Below are positions 1 to 5,614 of a stretch of DNA of 7,428 nucleotides, piece after piece. The DNA comes from an uncultured Eubacteriales bacterium (GTDB lineage Bacteria; Bacillota; Clostridia; Oscillospirales; Acutalibacteraceae): NCBI GenBank assembly GCA_900313475.1, contig OMRJ01000256.1, positions 1-7,428 on the forward strand, given 5' to 3'. The position numbers were made by a program, and so were the translations under genes. Below the pieces are notes generated by a model. The model worked only from the letters and a program-made list of their open reading frames with translations. It had not been told where the DNA came from and made no database searches. Within the stretch, counting starts at the first letter, position 1, and the number at the start of each line of letters is the position of its first letter.

Positions 1-833
1 CACTTCTTAACAGATTTTTAGGTGAAAAGATTGCCATCGTATCGCCGAAACCGCAGACTACGCGCACGCGGATAATGGGAGTGCTTACCGACGGAGCGGT
101 GCAGCTTGTTTTTACCGATACACCGGGTTACCATAAGCCTAAAAACAAACTCGGTGAAAACATGGTGCGTGCGGTCGGCGAGGGGATAAACGATGTCGAT
201 GCGTGTCTTTTTGTCGTCGAACCGGACGGTGAAATAAGAGATGCCGAATTGACGCTTATCAAAAAAATAAAAAAAGCGGAGCTTCCCGCCGTGCTTGCGA
301 TAAATAAAATTGATACGGTTGAAAACAAGGAAACGCTTCTTTCCCGAATAGCCGAATTTGCCGCGCTTTATGATTTTAATGCGATTGTTCCCGTATCCGC
401 ACGCGACGGCAACGGGCTTGACGAGCTTCTTAATGAACTTAAATCCCTTGCGTTCCCGTCGGAGCACCTTTTTCCCGACGACACGTTGACGGATCAGCCT
501 GAAAAGGTTATTGCGGCGGAATATATTCGCGAGAAGATATTAAGATACATCGATAAGGAGATACCTCACGGAATCGCCGTTGCGATAGAGAGCTTCAAGG
601 AGCGTCCCGACAGTGATATCCTTGATATCGAGGCTGCAATTTATTGCGAAAAGGAGAGTCACAAGGGAATAGTTATAGGCAAAGGCGGTGAAATGCTCAA
701 ACGCATTTCAACCTCCGCACGCAAAGAGCTTGAACGTTTCTTTGATTGCCGCGTTAATCTCAAGTGTTGGGTCAAGGTCAAGGAGGACTGGCGCAACCGC
801 GAGGGACTTATTCATAATTTCGGGTTGGACTGA
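1..833 (+). CDS. era: GTPase Era, partial (5' end outside window)
   Basis: Era is a Ras-like GTPase with a C-terminal KH domain that binds the 3' end of 16S rRNA and acts in 30S subunit maturation. The frame is open from base 3 (LLNRFLGEKI...), so the gene enters from the left and the ATG at 75 is internal. Of 276 visible residues: the G2/switch region with TTRTR at about 19-23, G3 DTPG at 39-42, G4 NKID at 101-104, G5 SAR at 132-134, and the KH loop GKGG at 226-229 followed by the typical CWVKVKEDWR stretch. Era is usually about 295-300 residues, so only some 20-25 are missing, including the P-loop. The two leading bases (ca) fit the last Ser/Thr codon of GKS/T. The stop TGA (831-833) shares its last base with the recO start, implying translational coupling. 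Identification is secure; only the true start cannot be seen. Confidence 0.97.
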   Translation, partial: LLNRFLGEKIAIVSPKPQTTRTRIMGVLTDGAVQLVFTDTPGYHKPKNKLGENMVRAVGEGINDVDACLFVVEPDGEIRDAELTLIKKIKKAELPAVLAINKIDTVENKETLLSRIAEFAALYDFNAIVPVSARDGNGLDELLNELKSLAFPSEHLFPDDTLTDQPEKVIAAEYIREKILRYIDKEIPHGIAVAIESFKERPDSDILDIEAAIYCEKESHKGIVIGKGGEMLKRISTSARKELERFFDCRVNLKCWVKVKEDWRNREGLIHNFGLD

Positions 834-1591
834 TGGAGCGATTTACGGTTGACGGAATTGTTGTAAAAACATCCGTAACAGGCGAATCCGACCTTATCGC
901 GTGGATTCTTACCCGTGACCGAGGTGTTGTGCGCGCTTTTGCAAAGGGAGCAAGAAACACAAAAAGCCGTCTTCACGGTGCGGTTTCACAGTTTTCTTAC
1001 GGAACTTTTACATTTTTTGAAAATAAAGATGTTTATACCGTTTCCGAAGCAGTGCTTTCCGAGAGTTTTTTTGAGCTTCGGACGGATTTTTTCAGTCTGA
1101 CGTTGGCGCAGTATTTTTGTGAGATTGTCATAAAATGCGTGGAGGAAAACGCCGATAGTGAAGACTATCTGCGCCTGTTTTTGAACTGTATTTATTTTCT
1201 GTGCGGTTGTAAAAAGCCTTATTTGCAGATAAAAGCGGTTTTTGAACTCCGTTTTGCCTGTATTGCAGGTTATGCGCCGATGCTTGTCGGGTGCGATGAA
1301 TGCGGAGAATTTGAAACGTCCGAAATGTATTTTGACTGTGCCTCGGGCAAGCTTTTTTGTTCATCGTGCGGCAAAAACAGGGCGCTTCCGTCAATTCCCG
1401 CTGCGGGAGTTTCGGTAATGCGCCACATCGTTTTTTCAAAGTTTTCGTCTGTGTTTTCGTTTAATGCGGTTCCCGATGTGCTCAAAGCGGTTTCTCGTCT
1501 TACACAACAGTATCTTCAAAACAGCCTTCAGCAAAGCTTTAAGGTGCTTGATTATCTTACCGATGTCGGGTTTGATGCCGAAAAGGTATGA
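833..1591 (+). CDS. recO: DNA repair protein RecO
   Basis: RecO is a cytoplasmic mediator of the RecFOR recombination pathway that helps RecA load onto SSB-coated single-stranded DNA and anneals strands. The 252-residue product has the family's usual length. An N-terminal OB-fold-like region (about 1-80) contains the characteristic GESDLIAWILTRDRG and AKGARNTKSRLHG stretches. A helical domain follows, holding a zinc-finger pair: C154/C157 (CDEC) and C176/C179 (CSSC). The ATG at 833 overlaps the era stop by one base (TGATG), and no other in-frame start fits as well; the ribosome probably re-initiates after era. Era-recO adjacency is common in Firmicutes and supports the call. A Fur-family gene follows 26 bases downstream in the same direction. 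The gene shows no sign of damage. Confidence 0.95.
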   Translation: MERFTVDGIVVKTSVTGESDLIAWILTRDRGVVRAFAKGARNTKSRLHGAVSQFSYGTFTFFENKDVYTVSEAVLSESFFELRTDFFSLTLAQYFCEIVIKCVEENADSEDYLRLFLNCIYFLCGCKKPYLQIKAVFELRFACIAGYAPMLVGCDECGEFETSEMYFDCASGKLFCSSCGKNRALPSIPAAGVSVMRHIVFSKFSSVFSFNAVPDVLKAVSRLTQQYLQNSLQQSFKVLDYLTDVGFDAEKV

Positions 1592-1602
1592 AAAAAATCG
1601 AA

Positions 1603-1608
1603 AAGGAG
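1603..1608 (+). promoter_or_regulatory. Ribosome binding site for the perR-like GTG start
   Basis: AAGGAG lies 9 bases before the GTG at 1618. It decides the start: no in-frame ATG gives a complete N-terminal winged helix, whereas GTG gives MTKQRECILRAV, the expected first helix of Fur-family proteins. Confidence 0.85.
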
Positions 1609-1617
1609 AGATAAACG

Positions 1618-1980
1618 GTGACAAAACAGCGTGAATGTATACTTCGTGCGGTTCGCGAAAACGCAGGACACTATACCGCGGAAGAAATATTTAAGCTTGC
1701 GAAAAAAGAGTGTCCGGGAATTGCCGTAGCCACCGTTTACAATAATCTCAACGCGCTTGTCGACAGTCGGGAGATTAAACGCATTTCGCGGGTGGGAAAA
1801 CCCGATGTCTATGACAAAAGCATTCGTCCGCACGAACATCTTATATGTACATGCTGCGAACGGATATTCGATCTCGATATGCCGTCGGTTCGCGCTGCGG
1901 TTGCAGACGAGCTTAACCGCGATATTGAAGATTATGATTTGATAATCCATGCAAAATGTGAAGAATGCATAAAAAGATAA
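1618..1980 (+). CDS. perR: Fur-family regulator, PerR type (peroxide sensor)
   Basis: This is a 120-residue metal-dependent DNA-binding repressor. An N-terminal winged helix (about 1-65, with TAEEIF and the recognition segment VATVYNNLNALV) is followed by a dimerisation/metal domain. Structural zinc ligands are visible as two CxxC pairs, C77/C80 (CTCC) and C114/C117 (CEEC). The five residues that form the regulatory Fe/Mn site in Bacillus subtilis PerR have counterparts here by eye alignment: H18 (H37 in PerR), D66 (D85), H72 and H74 (H91, H93; HEH) and D85 (D104). An Asp at the last position favours PerR, since Fur carries Glu there. PerR represses peroxide defence and iron-homeostasis genes until H2O2 oxidises its metal-site histidines. 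It lies 26 bases after recO and is probably in the same transcript. Family certain; PerR over Fur or Zur is an inference from the ligand pattern. No clear PerR box was found nearby. Confidence 0.85.
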   Translation: MTKQRECILRAVRENAGHYTAEEIFKLAKKECPGIAVATVYNNLNALVDSREIKRISRVGKPDVYDKSIRPHEHLICTCCERIFDLDMPSVRAAVADELNRDIEDYDLIIHAKCEECIKR

Positions 1981-2025
1981 CGGTACACCGTAAGTGACAG
2001 ACGGCGATTGGGAATAATTACCTAT

Positions 2026-2088
2026 GCTGACGGGCGACATGGGTTCGAATCCCGTCAGCCTACGCTTCTGAAATCGAACCCGTGACGG
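2026..2088. other. Overlapping inverted repeats with a tRNA T-arm look-alike
   Basis: Three mutually exclusive pairings are visible. (a) GCTGACGGG (2026-2034) with CCCGTCAGC (2051-2059): a perfect 9-bp stem with a 16-base loop. (b) CATGGGTTCGA (2038-2048) with TCGAACCCGTG (2074-2084): 11 bp including one G-U. (c) CCGTCA (2052-2057) with TGACGG (2083-2088): 6 bp. Within it, ATGGG-TTCGAAT-CCCGT (2039-2055) is a textbook tRNA T-arm, with 5 bp and a 7-base TTCGAAT loop. No matching acceptor 5' strand (TAGGCTG expected), D-arm or anticodon arm is found upstream, so it is not an intact tRNA. Possibilities are a tRNA-derived remnant or attachment-site scar, a small structured RNA in the perR-yajC gap, or a dispersed repeat. 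The pairing is seen directly; the function is unknown. Confidence 0.5.
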
Positions 2089-2112
2089 ATTTCTCCGCAT
2101 TGCGCTTTGTTT

Positions 2113-2137
2113 GCAAAAAAAACTCTTGCTTTTTTGC
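2113..2137 (+). repeat. AT-rich inverted repeat over the yajC promoter
   Basis: GCAAAAAA (2113-2120) is complementary to TTTTTTGC (2130-2137), giving an 8-bp, mostly A-T hairpin with a 9-base loop. The right arm overlaps the end of the -35 hexamer of the yajC promoter. It is weak as a terminator for perR because no separate U-tract follows; it may simply be an A/T tract of the promoter's upstream region. Confidence 0.35.
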
Positions 2138-2154
2138 TGCGGGTTCTGTATAAT
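2126..2154 (+). promoter_or_regulatory. Sigma-A-type promoter for yajC
   Basis: The -35 is TTGCTT (2126-2131, 4 of 6 matches to TTGACA) and the -10 is a perfect TATAAT (2149-2154). The spacer is exactly 17 bp. Transcription should start near 2161, leaving a short leader of about 25 bases before the yajC start, with GGAGG at 2174-2178. The promoter makes yajC independent of the upstream era-recO-perR transcript. Confidence 0.75.
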
Positions 2155-2186
2155 AAATCCAATATGTTTACACGGAGGACAGTTTA

Positions 2187-2609
2187 ATGTTGTTTAATTT
2201 ACTCGATGCTGCGGCAACCACCGGTACTGGTTCGGGCGGCAAAAGTCAGCTTTCAATGATCATCACGCTTGTTGCCATGGTCGTTGTTATGTATTTCGTA
2301 ATGATCAGACCGCAGAAAAAGAAACAGGCTGAGGAGCAGAAGCTTCGCGACTCTATTCAGATAGGCGATGACGTGACAACCATCGGCGGCATAAGCGGCA
2401 GAATCGTAACCGTTAAGGAGGATTCCGTTGTTATTGAAACGGGCGCCGACAGAACAAAGGTTAAGTTTATGCGTTGGGCAATTCAGACAAACGACACGGC
2501 AAATGCCCGTATGGCAGAAGAAAAGGCCGCTCTTGAAGCAGCCAAGAACGCCGAAAAAGAAGAAAAGAAGGCAGGCAAAAGACGTTCCAAAAAGGACGAC
2601 GCAGAATAA
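2187..2609 (+). CDS. yajC: Preprotein translocase subunit YajC
   Basis: YajC is a small single-span membrane protein that associates with SecDF and the SecYEG translocon; it is generally dispensable. The product is 140 residues: a short Gly/Thr/Ser-rich N-terminus, one membrane helix at about 22-40, immediately followed by the family hallmark RPQKK (41-45), then a cytoplasmic domain with the conserved IQIGDDVTTIGGISG and IETGADRTKVKFMRWAI stretches. The last 35 or so residues are a charged Lys/Glu/Ala-rich tail (about 106-140), longer than in the shortest homologues. The ATG at 2187 follows GGAGG (2174-2178) by 8 bases. It has its own promoter upstream and a strong intrinsic terminator 23 bases after its stop, so it is probably mainly monocistronic here. 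No secD/secF is visible in the window. Confidence 0.95.
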   Translation: MLFNLLDAAATTGTGSGGKSQLSMIITLVAMVVVMYFVMIRPQKKKQAEEQKLRDSIQIGDDVTTIGGISGRIVTVKEDSVVIETGADRTKVKFMRWAIQTNDTANARMAEEKAALEAAKNAEKEEKKAGKRRSKKDDAE

Positions 2610-2631
2610 GCCCTTTTTAACACAACGGTTT

Positions 2632-2675
2632 AAACGGTACATTCCCATGCGGAGTGTGCCGTTTTTGTTTTTTTT
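2632..2675 (+). terminator. Rho-independent terminator of yajC
   Basis: The stem core is ACGGTACATTCC (2634-2645) with GGAGTGTGCCGT (2651-2662), 12 bp with two G-U pairs, extendable by two A-T pairs (2632-2633 with 2663-2664). The loop is CATGC. A long T-tract interrupted by one G runs to 2675. It lies 23 bases past the yajC stop and separates yajC from the next two genes. Confidence 0.9.
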
Positions 2676-2731
2676 GCTGTTCTGTTTTATGCATGCTTTT
2701 CATAACTATTTACAGGACAAACAAAAAAAGG

Positions 2732-2738
2732 AAGGAGG
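2732..2738 (+). promoter_or_regulatory. Ribosome binding site deciding the GTG start at 2749
   Basis: AAGGAGG, a near-perfect anti-16S match, is followed after 10 bases by GTG at 2749. The same frame is open back to an ATG at 2428, inside yajC. That upstream stretch crosses the yajC terminator and encodes a peptide unlike any membrane protein, so the GTG is taken as the real start. Confidence 0.85.
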
Positions 2739-2748
2739 TTTTTGCCAA

Positions 2749-3120
2749 GTGAAGGGAAAAAAGAAAACGCCTTTAACGGCGGCTTTGATTAACATTACAA
2801 TGACGCTCTTTTTGTTTACGGCAGCCGTGATTCTTCTCGCTTATATAATGACGAAGAACGATATTGCTCCGTCGGTTTATAAGACCGTATACATAATAAT
2901 ATGCGGGTTTATTGCTCTTGTAATGTCGTTTTTAAACGGAAAAGGAGTTAAAATCAAGCCTGTTGTAATGCTTGCCGTTTCGTTTGCCTTTTCGACACTT
3001 ATTTCTGTGCTTCCGGTTATTGCCGTTTCGGGTTCGGAAACGGGACTTTCTGTGATTATTTTGCCGGGAGTTTGTCTTGCGGCATCTTTTGTCGGAACTG
3101 CCGCCGGCAGAAAAATATAA
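2749..3120 (+). CDS. Small four-helix membrane protein, YrzE/TIGR04086-like
   Basis: The 123-residue product is very hydrophobic. It has a basic N-terminus (MKGKKK) and four predicted membrane helices at about 13-34, 44-62, 71-93 and 101-118, ending in GTAAGRKI. Size, helix count, Gly-rich C-terminal end and position directly after yajC match the uncharacterised Firmicutes family TIGR04086 (B. subtilis YrzE, which also sits beside the yajC homologue). That match rests on memory of the family, not on a search. No catalytic motif is visible and the role is unknown; the conserved yajC neighbourhood hints at a membrane-biogenesis link, but this is weak. The start is GTG with a strong Shine-Dalgarno site. 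The 73 bases between the yajC terminator and the start (2676-2748) show no convincing promoter. The SpoIIM-like gene follows after 18 bases, so the two are probably co-transcribed. Confidence 0.7.
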   Translation: MKGKKKTPLTAALINITMTLFLFTAAVILLAYIMTKNDIAPSVYKTVYIIICGFIALVMSFLNGKGVKIKPVVMLAVSFAFSTLISVLPVIAVSGSETGLSVIILPGVCLAASFVGTAAGRKI

Positions 3121-3138
3121 AAAAGGACCGGATTACAA

Positions 3139-3762
3139 ATGAAAAGACTGATGATTTACTCAAAAAAAAAGCTGCCCGACATTGCGTTCGGCAGAGATTT
3201 TTTCAAAAAAAACGGCGTAATGATTTTTCTGTGCATAATGTTTCTGTGCGGACTGATAACGGGAATTTCCGTTTATTTCGGTGCCGACAGGGAGCGTGAG
3301 CTTATAACTGTTTTTACACAGCGATATGTCGCGCGCTCCACAGCATCTTTTTATGTGAATGAACTGATTGTCACTTCGGTTTTGATGATTGTTGCCGCTC
3401 TTGCAGGGGTAAGCGCGGCAGGGCTTCCGTTTATTGCCGCAGTTCCGTTTGTCAAGGGGATGCTGAACGGTGTGCTGTCCGCATATCTTATAGGAACTTT
3501 TTCTGCGGTCGGATACGGCTATTATGCGCTTATGACCGTGCCGGGCGGCTGCCTGTGCGTCCTTGCGCTCGTGCACCTGTGCGAGATGTGCTGTTCGGTT
3601 TCGGGCAAGGTTTTCAAAACGTCCTTTGCCGACAGCCGTGAAGGAATAAACGGCGCAAGATATCTGATAATCTGCGGTATCTGTTTGATCGGCGGTGCGC
3701 TGTCGTGTACGGTTGACCTTTTAATGCGGCTTATTTTCGGCGGAGTTTTTAAACTGATCTGA
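3139..3762 (+). CDS. spoIIM: SpoIIM-like (DUF95) integral membrane protein
   Basis: The 207-residue polytopic protein has predicted helices at about 27-47, 77-95, 97-120, 128-152 and 174-200. The central stretch GLPFIAAVPFVKGMLNGVLS (95-114) has the G-x-P...PF-x-KG...G pattern of stage II sporulation protein M, and length and layout fit. In B. subtilis, SpoIIM works with SpoIID and SpoIIP in a peptidoglycan-hydrolysing complex that drives engulfment of the forespore. The ATG at 3139 is preceded by AAAGGA (3122-3127) at 11 bases. The protein is unusually rich in cysteine: ten Cys, including C138/C140 and C148/C151/C152. The first 25 codons hold an A9 run (3162-3170) and an A8 run (3205-3212). 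It follows the small membrane gene by 18 bases and ends at a terminator. The family call is by pattern only; another polytopic DUF95-like protein unrelated to sporulation is possible. Confidence 0.55.
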   Translation: MKRLMIYSKKKLPDIAFGRDFFKKNGVMIFLCIMFLCGLITGISVYFGADRERELITVFTQRYVARSTASFYVNELIVTSVLMIVAALAGVSAAGLPFIAAVPFVKGMLNGVLSAYLIGTFSAVGYGYYALMTVPGGCLCVLALVHLCEMCCSVSGKVFKTSFADSREGINGARYLIICGICLIGGALSCTVDLLMRLIFGGVFKLI

Positions 3763-3773
3763 TTTTCAAAAAC

Positions 3774-3813
3774 AAAAAACACACCTTGCGGTCACTCGCC
3801 CGGTGTGTTTTTT
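3774..3813. terminator. Bidirectional terminator between convergent genes
   Basis: AAAAAACACACC (3774-3785) pairs perfectly with GGTGTGTTTTTT (3802-3813), a 12-bp stem around a 16-base loop that may fold further (GCG 3788-3790 with CGC 3797-3799). T-tracts occur in both transcript directions: T6 at 3808-3813 on the plus strand and the complement of A6 at 3774-3779 on the minus strand. It lies 12 bases after the SpoIIM-like stop and 5 bases past the ABC stop, so it serves both transcripts. Confidence 0.92.
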
Positions 3814-3817
3814 CGAT

Positions 3818-5614
3818 TTAAAGCTTATCTTTGCCCGCGTACTTTTTTGCCTGAAGCGTAAACATCTCGTAATACTTTCCGCCCTGTGCCATAAGCTCCG
3901 AGTGAGTACCGTGCTCAATTATTTTTCCGTTTTCGAGCATCAGTATTTTGTCGGCGTCGCGTGTTGTCGAAAGACGGTGTGAAATAAATACCACGGTTTT
4001 GTCTGCTGCCTTTTCGGTAATTGCTTTATTTAATGCGTATTCCGCATCAGGGTCGAGATTTGCCGACGGTTCATCGAGTATGACATAAGGGCATTGCCTG
4101 TAAAAGATACGTGCAATTGCAATATTTTGCTGTTCGCCGCCCGAAAGCATTATTCCGTTTTCGTCAAATTCCCGCAAAAGAACAGTATCGACACCGTTGG
4201 GCAGCTCTTTGTCAAAGCCTGCGGCTTCAAGAGCACGGAGCACGCGCTTTTCGTCGAAATCCTTTGACAGTGCGACGTTTTCGCCCACTGTTGCCGAAAA
4301 AATGCGAAAATCCTGATAAACTGCCGCAAACCGTGAGCGGTGCGACGCGACGGTGACATTTCGTATATCAGTGTCACCGACGGTGATTCTTCCGCCCGTA
4401 ACGTCATAAAGACGGAGCATAAGATTTGTAAGCGTTGTTTTACCCGCTCCGTTATAGCCGACAAGCGCGACCTTTTCACATGGCTTTATTTCAAAAGAAA
4501 TACCGTTAATACTGTCTTTGTCTGAGCCTTCATATGAAAAATGAATGTCTTCGACTTTAATTGTTTCGGGAACGCCTGCTTCGGCTGTGGACGCGCCGTC
4601 CGTTACAACCGGCTGCGTGTTGAGAAATACTCGCATTTTTTCTATCATTTTTGAGCGTTCGGTGAGTATTGAGAGTCCGAAGCCGGTTAAATATGAAACT
4701 GTTCCCGAGACAACACCCATTCCGTTGAAGGCAGCAACAAAATCACCGGGTGAGAGCGTTTTGGTAACTGTTATTCTGTAGCCGAGATAAAGACCGACCG
4801 CTGCCGTGAGCAGCAGAACATTTGTAAGAGATTTATTAAGGAAATAAAGCACCTCGATCTTTTTTGTATTATGAAAACGCGTTTGCACGGCTTTGTCCTG
4901 CATATCGGAAAACCTTTTTATAAGAAGCGGTGATACACCGGATATCCTGATTTCACCGGCATACTCCGGCTGATAAAAAAGACGGAAAAAGCAATCGGAT
5001 TTTCGTCTTAATTCTGTAATATCTTTCCGATTGTCGGCTATTATTAATCCCATCTTTTTCCAAACGGGTACCGATATTACGGAGGAAATAAGAATTACGC
5101 CGATTATTACCGGGTCGATGGATATAAGTATTCCCGAAACAAGAATCAGGCTGACAATGCTTTCTATGTATTCCCTCCAATATGTTCTGCTTATAAAATT
5201 GCGGACATTTTCAAACGCAAGAATGAAGTCCGAATAAAAGGACGGGTCGTCATATGCCGCAAGGTCAAGCTCGGCAGCTTTTTTGAAGAGCATGGACTGG
5301 ATCTTTAATTCAAGACTTTCGCGTTCGCGGTGAGCATACAGTTCATAGAAAACGGATTTTATAAACTGAGACAGGATCATTACGGCTGAAATTGTAATCA
5401 GCCCGAAAATAATTTTATCTGAGCTTCCTTTTTCGACCTCATCGATTATAAATTTTACTCCTAACACAGCAACGATCCTCGACGGAACTCTTGACAGTAT
5501 TGAGATCGCGATCTCACCGATAGTTAAAAGGGGAGATACTTTCACAAATATTTTGAACAGGAACCATAAATTTGACACTGTTCCGTGTTCGTCTTTTTTT
5601 CTTAACTTTTTCAT
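3818..5614 (-). CDS. ABC exporter half-transporter (TMD-NBD), downstream partner
   Basis: This 598-residue type I exporter half-transporter has an N-terminal six-helix membrane domain (about 25-320; clear helices near 30-55, 67-88, 152-187, 262-280, 290-316) fused to an ATPase domain (about 352-598). Motifs: A-loop Y361, Walker A GYNGAGKT (386-393), Q-loop Q434 in AVYQDF, signature LSGGE (490-494), Walker B VILDE (511-515) with catalytic E515, D-loop SANLDP, switch H546 in FISHRLS. The site is therefore fully ATPase-competent. Unusual subfamily traits are REFDENG at 481-487 in place of the TEVGERG-like X-loop, LSGGEQQ, and YDDPSFYSDF (121-130) in the first intracellular region. The ATG overlaps the upstream ABC gene's stop by four bases (ATGA); GGAGGTG (complement of 5623-5629) provides the ribosome site. 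It likely heterodimerises with that neighbour at the plasma membrane. Substrate unknown; peptide or drug export are both plausible. No C39 peptidase domain. Confidence 0.93.
   Translation of the reverse strand: MKKLRKKDEHGTVSNLWFLFKIFVKVSPLLTIGEIAISILSRVPSRIVAVLGVKFIIDEVEKGSSDKIIFGLITISAVMILSQFIKSVFYELYAHRERESLELKIQSMLFKKAAELDLAAYDDPSFYSDFILAFENVRNFISRTYWREYIESIVSLILVSGILISIDPVIIGVILISSVISVPVWKKMGLIIADNRKDITELRRKSDCFFRLFYQPEYAGEIRISGVSPLLIKRFSDMQDKAVQTRFHNTKKIEVLYFLNKSLTNVLLLTAAVGLYLGYRITVTKTLSPGDFVAAFNGMGVVSGTVSYLTGFGLSILTERSKMIEKMRVFLNTQPVVTDGASTAEAGVPETIKVEDIHFSYEGSDKDSINGISFEIKPCEKVALVGYNGAGKTTLTNLMLRLYDVTGGRITVGDTDIRNVTVASHRSRFAAVYQDFRIFSATVGENVALSKDFDEKRVLRALEAAGFDKELPNGVDTVLLREFDENGIMLSGGEQQNIAIARIFYRQCPYVILDEPSANLDPDAEYALNKAITEKAADKTVVFISHRLSTTRDADKILMLENGKIIEHGTHSELMAQGGKYYEMFTLQAKKYAGKDKL

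Noticed and set aside
18..467. 149-codon minus-strand open frame opposite era
   Set aside because: It is a shadow of a strongly conserved gene, with a Lys/Arg/Phe-rich composition and no recognisable domain.
2006..2025. PerR/Fur box in the perR-yajC gap (GGAATAATTACC)
   Set aside because: Only a short AT-rich core resembles the TTATAAT-N-ATTATAA palindrome, and the symmetry is too poor.
1991..2063. Complete tRNA gene ending in the T-arm at 2039-2055
   Set aside because: At the expected positions the acceptor strands pair poorly (TAAGTGA against CAGCCTA), the anticodon stem positions (2017-2021 and 2029-2033) do not pair, and no CCA end is present.
1552..2100. 182-codon open frame on the minus strand
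   Set aside because: It lies antisense to recO's end, the whole perR-like gene and the T-arm-like element. Its GFEP-type stretch is the usual translation artefact of a TTCGAA-containing T-arm, and it has no ribosome site or family resemblance.
2685..2710. Promoter for the YrzE-like gene (TTTTAT or CATAAC as -10, including a sporulation sigma-type reading)
   Set aside because: Candidate -10 elements match only about 4 of 6 bases, and no partner -35 sits at an acceptable spacing.
2428..2748. Long N-terminal extension of the YrzE-like protein from an ATG inside yajC
   Set aside because: The extension is out of frame within yajC, crosses the yajC terminator and has no ribosome site; the GTG at 2749 has an ideal one.
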